Program-made: the position numbers and the translations under genes
Shown here: piece by piece, positions 60,845 to 64,000 of the stretch
Numbering within the stretch: the first letter of the stretch is position 1
How the letters are laid out: every line of letters begins with the position of its first letter
From: JAJECS01 sp965198185
GTDB taxonomy: Bacteria; Chloroflexota; UBA11872
NCBI GenBank assembly: GCA_965198185.1
Contig: CBDAOU010000001.1
Span: forward strand, 930,001-994,000
DNA: 64,000 bases
Direction: 5' to 3'
The notes under the pieces: generated by a model
Seen by the model: only the letters and a program-made list of their open reading frames with translations
The model's database searches: none
What the model was told of the DNA's origin: nothing

Positions 60845-62134
60845 ACCTGCCGGCCAGCCCCGGCCTGGCGCCCGACAGCCCGCAATTCCAGCTCATCGAA
60901 GCGGCGCGCGCGGTGCTGGCGCGCGACGCCAAAGTCGCTGCGGCGTGGGTCGGTGGGAGCATCGCGGAAGGCACGGCGGACCGCTGGTCGGACGTGGACC
61001 TGCGCCTGGCCGTTGCGGAATCCGATCTCCCCACCGTCATGGACGCCATTCCGGAGACACTGGCGGCGAATCCATCCGATGCTGGGATGGCTCAGCCGGC
61101 CCGTTCGCGGCGAGCCACCTCGTCGTCGTCACCTTCGAAGGACCGCTCCGCGCCGACCTTGAGATCACGACGCCGGCGGCTCTGTCCGGGCCCGCGCACC
61201 GAAGCCGTGGCGCCCCTCATCGATCCACTCGGACTGGTGACGCGGTTTGCCGGCGCACCCTTCGAACCGCGGCAACTCACGCCGGCGGAATTGATCGAGC
61301 GCGAGGCGGCGCGGGTTCCGTCCGAGCTGGGGCGGTTGCAACGGGCCATCGAGGACCGCTCGATCCTGGCGGCGACGCAGGCCCAGGCCACCCTGCTGGA
61401 GTCGGCTCAGCGCCTGCTCCTGCTGCTACGCGACCCGCGCGCCGCCGGCCTCGCCGGGCCCAAACACGCGGCGGATGCGTTGACAGCGGCGGATGTCGCA
61501 CCCCTGCTGGCCCCGCTGCGAGCCTGGAGCGCTGCCTGGCCCGATCCGGCGGCTGATTCCATCGACCCGACCCTCGAGGTCCTGCATCCGCTCGCGGCGG
61601 AGGTTCAGAGCGCCACGGAACAACCGTGCCGCTGCATGCAGAGCCGCCCGATCCGGAGAGCGCCCCGGCTGGCGCGAGCTACTTCAGCCGCGGTGCGCTC
61701 GACGGCGGCAGGAGCGGTTGAGGCCGCCGACAATCTGCTGCGTGCACGCCATGGTCGGCGCCGCCTACTACAACCGCGGCCTGTACACCGGGCTGCTCTG
61801 GGGCTACGCCATGGCGGCGCAAATCGCCGCCGACCTCGCCCGCGTGCGTCCGCGAACGCCGGAGCTGTCAGCCCAACTCGCGCCCGCCGACGAGGCTGCG
61901 TTCGAGTCCGCCCTGCGGCCGTTGCGGCGCGGGGGCATCGAGGCCGTTCGCGTGGTCGCGGCCAACGTGGCGGCGTTGTATTCGCGCTACCTCGAACGCG
62001 CCTGCGCGCGCTGGAGCCTGACCTATCCGCAGCGACTCGACCGCGAGGTCAACGCCTATCTATTCCGTGAAGGCGTATTCGCCTACGACATCAGCGCCGA
62101 ATCCCCTTCGCCGCAGTCAGGTCAGGCACAATGA
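60841..62134 (+). pseudogene. nucleotidyltransferase-like gene, multiply frameshifted
   Basis: The start has the nucleotidyltransferase core WVGGSIAEGTADRWSDVDLR. A frame change near 61095 leads to ASHLVVVTFEGPLRADLEIT, and another near 61195 to VAPLIDPLGLVTRFAGAPFE and a helical stretch to about 61650. After at least one more slip the frame with YYNRGLYTGLLWGYAMAAQI runs to 62132-62134. The whole resembles a DNA-polymerase-beta-like nucleotidyltransferase with a helical C-terminal domain, but the last part could be a separate gene. As sequenced it cannot give a full-length product. Confidence 0.6.
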
Positions 62135-62165
62135 GCGTCGCCGACTCGCATCCGAAGGCTGGCCC

Positions 62166-63347
62166 GTGAAGATCTCGCAGCGTGTTCAAGACTTGGCCGA
62201 ATCGGGAACCATCGCCGTAAGCAACAAGGTCGCGGCGATGCGCGCCCAGGGCATCGACGTCGTGAGCCTGGGCGCCGGAGAGCCCGACTTCGACACGCCG
62301 GACCACATCAAGGCGGCCGCGGCGGCGGCCTTGGGCGGCGGCGAGACCAAATACGCCAAGCCGGCGTCGGGCGTGCCTGAGCTCAAGCAGGCCGTCGTCG
62401 CCAAGCTGGCGCGCGAGAACGGCCTCACCTACACCCCGGACCAGGTGGTCGCCAGCGTGGGCGGCAAGGAGGCGCTGTACCTGGCCTTCGCCACCCTGCT
62501 CGACCCCGGCGACGAGGTCATCATCCCGGCGCCCTACTGGGTGTCCTATCCCGAGCAAGTCAAGCTGGCCGGTGGCGTGCCGGTCTTCGTGAACGCTGGT
62601 GCGGACGCCGGATTCAGGATCACGCCCGAGCAGCTGCGCGACGCGCTCACGCCGCGCACGCGCGTGTTGGTGTTCAACTCCCCCAGCAATCCCACCGGCG
62701 CCGCCTACTCGCCCGAGGAAACCGACGCCCTGGCGGCCGTGCTGGCGGACACGGACGTCGTCACCTTCAGCGACGAGATGTACGACCGGCTGCTGTTTGG
62801 CGGACGCACCTTCAAGAGCTTCGCCGCCACGTCGGCGCACGCCTACGACCACACCATCACGTTCAACGCCGGCTCCAAGACCTACTCGATGACCGGCTGG
62901 CGCATCGGCTACGCGGCCGGTCCGGTTGACGTCATCAAGGGCATGGCCAAGCTCCAGTCGCAGACCACCAGCGGCGCGGCCACCTTCACCATGCACGCGC
63001 TGGCCGCCGCCCTGAACGGCGACCAATCCTGCGTCGAAGAGATGCGCGCGGAGTTCGAGCGCCGCGGACAGTTCCTCAGCGACCGCCTGAACGCCTTGGA
63101 CGGCGTGGTCTGTCCCGAGCCAGGCGGCGCCTTCTACGCCTTCCCTGACGTCTCCGGCACGTTCGAGGCCAAAGGCGTATCCGGCTCGACCGAATGGGCT
63201 GGGCGGCTGCTGGAAGACGCCCACGTCGGCGTGGTGCCGGGCAGCGATTTCGGTGACGACGCCTGCGTTCGGCTCAGCTTCGCCACCAGCATGGCCGCCC
63301 TGGAAACCGCCCTGGACCGCATCGAGGGCTTCCTAGCCGATGGCTGA
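62166..63347 (+). CDS. class I aminotransferase (aspartate aminotransferase)
   Basis: The 393-residue PLP enzyme begins VKISQRVQDLAESGTIAVSN (GTG 62166). It has the family markers VVSLGAGEPDFDTPDHI, the NPTG segment in FNSPSNPTGAAYSPEE, the Schiff-base lysine in GSKTYSMTGWRIGYAAG, and the C-terminal arginine in CVRLSFATS. This is the thermophilic-type AspC subgroup, which transaminates aspartate and sometimes other amino acids. The upstream open frame comes from the preceding broken gene. Confidence 0.9.
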   Translation: MKISQRVQDLAESGTIAVSNKVAAMRAQGIDVVSLGAGEPDFDTPDHIKAAAAAALGGGETKYAKPASGVPELKQAVVAKLARENGLTYTPDQVVASVGGKEALYLAFATLLDPGDEVIIPAPYWVSYPEQVKLAGGVPVFVNAGADAGFRITPEQLRDALTPRTRVLVFNSPSNPTGAAYSPEETDALAAVLADTDVVTFSDEMYDRLLFGGRTFKSFAATSAHAYDHTITFNAGSKTYSMTGWRIGYAAGPVDVIKGMAKLQSQTTSGAATFTMHALAAALNGDQSCVEEMRAEFERRGQFLSDRLNALDGVVCPEPGGAFYAFPDVSGTFEAKGVSGSTEWAGRLLEDAHVGVVPGSDFGDDACVRLSFATSMAALETALDRIEGFLADG

Positions 63348-63368
63348 GACCGCGCCCCCCAACTGTCC

Positions 63369-63391
63369 ATTCCGAGCGTAGCGAGGAATCT
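63369..63391. repeat. ATTCCGAGCGTAGCGAGGAAT-type repeat
   Basis: The imperfect palindrome ATTCC GAGCG TA GCGA GGAAT lies in the 287-base gap between the aminotransferase and the last gene. It is a short element of a kind widely scattered in bacterial genomes. I see no gene in the rest of the gap. Confidence 0.5.
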
Positions 63392-63634
63392 AAGGGTCCC
63401 TCGGGTCTGTCAGGGATGAATTACGGGCAGCGCGGGCCTGGGAGCCTGCCCAAGACCGCCATACCCATGTCGCACCAGGAAGGTCGGCGGGACGGCCGCT
63501 GATTCGTTGCGTGCGCTCGGAATGATTCGGGAGCGGTCTGGAGACGGTGTGGTCCGACGCAGGGCCGCGCGCATCGCGCTCCGGCGACGGCCCAAACGGA
63601 TCCAGCCGCTGCGTCTACTCGGGACGGGGATCGC

Positions 63635-64000
63635 CTATGCGTCCGCCGCTTCGGACCCCCGGGCCAGCGCGTCGAGCTCGTCCCGGTCCAGCCCCAGGCT
63701 CGCGGCGGTGTCCGAGATCGCGGTCCACGTCGCCTCCGCCACCGGCAGACCAGCCGTGCTGAGCTTCTCTCGCGAGCGGCGCTCGGTGTCGCCGGGAATC
63801 AGGACCTCGTCGAATCCGGCGGCCGGGCGGGTGTTTCGCATGCGATCGAACGTGTTGCGGGAGGCCGCGTCGTAGCCGTCGCCCTGATCGAAGGCATTGG
63901 GGTCGATGGCCATGGCGAACGTGCCGATCCGCACGTTGATCTCCGGGTTGATGGCGCCGATGAGATTGGCGGCCAGAATCTCCGTCATCAGCGAGAGGCC
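63635..64000 (-). CDS. malate/L-lactate dehydrogenase-like protein (Ldh2 family), C-terminal part
   Basis: The gene runs off the right edge; the last 121 codons are here. They match the Ldh2/YlbC-type NAD-dependent 2-hydroxyacid dehydrogenases: LMTEILAANLIGAINPE, GTFAMAIDPNAF, FDEVLIPGDTERRSREK and a C-terminal PVAEATWTAISDTAASLGLD. The first in-frame ATG at 63988 is internal, as the family is about 330-350 residues long. The true start lies beyond the window. Confidence 0.75.
   Translation of the reverse strand, partial: GLSLMTEILAANLIGAINPEINVRIGTFAMAIDPNAFDQGDGYDAASRNTFDRMRNTRPAAGFDEVLIPGDTERRSREKLSTAGLPVAEATWTAISDTAASLGLDRDELDALARGSEAADA

Overview
The window is uniformly G+C-rich (about two thirds by eye) and densely coded. 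ECF sigma/von Willebrand (vWA) loci with valine-rich repeats, a TrkA-type pair, a GAF histidine kinase and large secreted paralogs of no known family together suggest a Chloroflexota genome, probably from an environmental or host-associated metagenome. This is inferred from protein style only; no rRNA is present. About a dozen frames are broken by single-base slips while the protein continues intact in another frame. That points either to uncorrected indels in a long-read assembly or to active gene decay.

Layout. 1-1.2 kb: tail of a RecQ-like/phosphoribosyltransferase gene overlapping a DprA-like gene, the arrangement of PsyrTA (RqlHI). 1.3-2.5 kb: a Zincin_2 metalloprotease. 2.6-10.5 kb: one co-directional block for sulfate assimilation (siroheme reductase, cysH, cysC, sat) followed by tetrapyrrole/siroheme genes (hemC, cobA, hemD, hemB) with stop/start overlaps; the second half supplies the siroheme that the reductase needs. 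10.4-15.4 kb: a DMT exporter, then on the minus strand parA, ftsZ and a GAF histidine kinase. 15.7-19.8 kb: an ECF sigma factor and a membrane-anchored vWA protein behind a GGAAC-N17-CGTA promoter, followed by a decayed second copy with the same promoter and the same terminator hairpin.

19.9-31.2 kb: NIPSNAP, two TrkA-type proteins, ribosomal protein L25, a class A penicillin-binding protein, a large polytopic membrane protein with a decayed copy of its 5' end behind it, a Gfo/Idh/MocA oxidoreductase, a wrecked PD-(D/E)XK gene and DUF4202. 31.3-35.4 kb: a ThiO-like oxidase, a TatD/VapC chimera and metG flanked by 28-bp direct repeats, selenocysteine tRNA, and a VapBC-type pair. 35.5-46.1 kb: catabolic and housekeeping genes (sulfatase, cupin, M16 peptidase pair, threonine synthase, DUF362, RibD-like reductase, enolase-superfamily dehydratase) plus orphan antitoxin-like proteins.

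46.3-54.6 kb: a DHA2 exporter, a ThDP enzyme and two tandem secreted paralogs of about 730 residues, each with its own TTGACA-N16-TATAGA promoter. 54.9-64 kb: a solute-binding protein, a MoaD/ThiS-like protein with a tail beyond its diglycine, a cupin, a broken LRR/ankyrin lipoprotein, tRNA-Glu, HEAT-type, VanZ, nucleoside hydrolase and nucleotidyltransferase genes, an aspartate aminotransferase, and the 3' end of a malate/lactate dehydrogenase-like gene.

Four families of short palindromic repeats lie between genes. One (four copies) shows compensatory base changes in its stems. The most system-like novelty is the ECF sigma/transmembrane-vWA module and its decayed duplicate; the tandem secreted pair and the repeat-flanked metG segment are the next most unusual.
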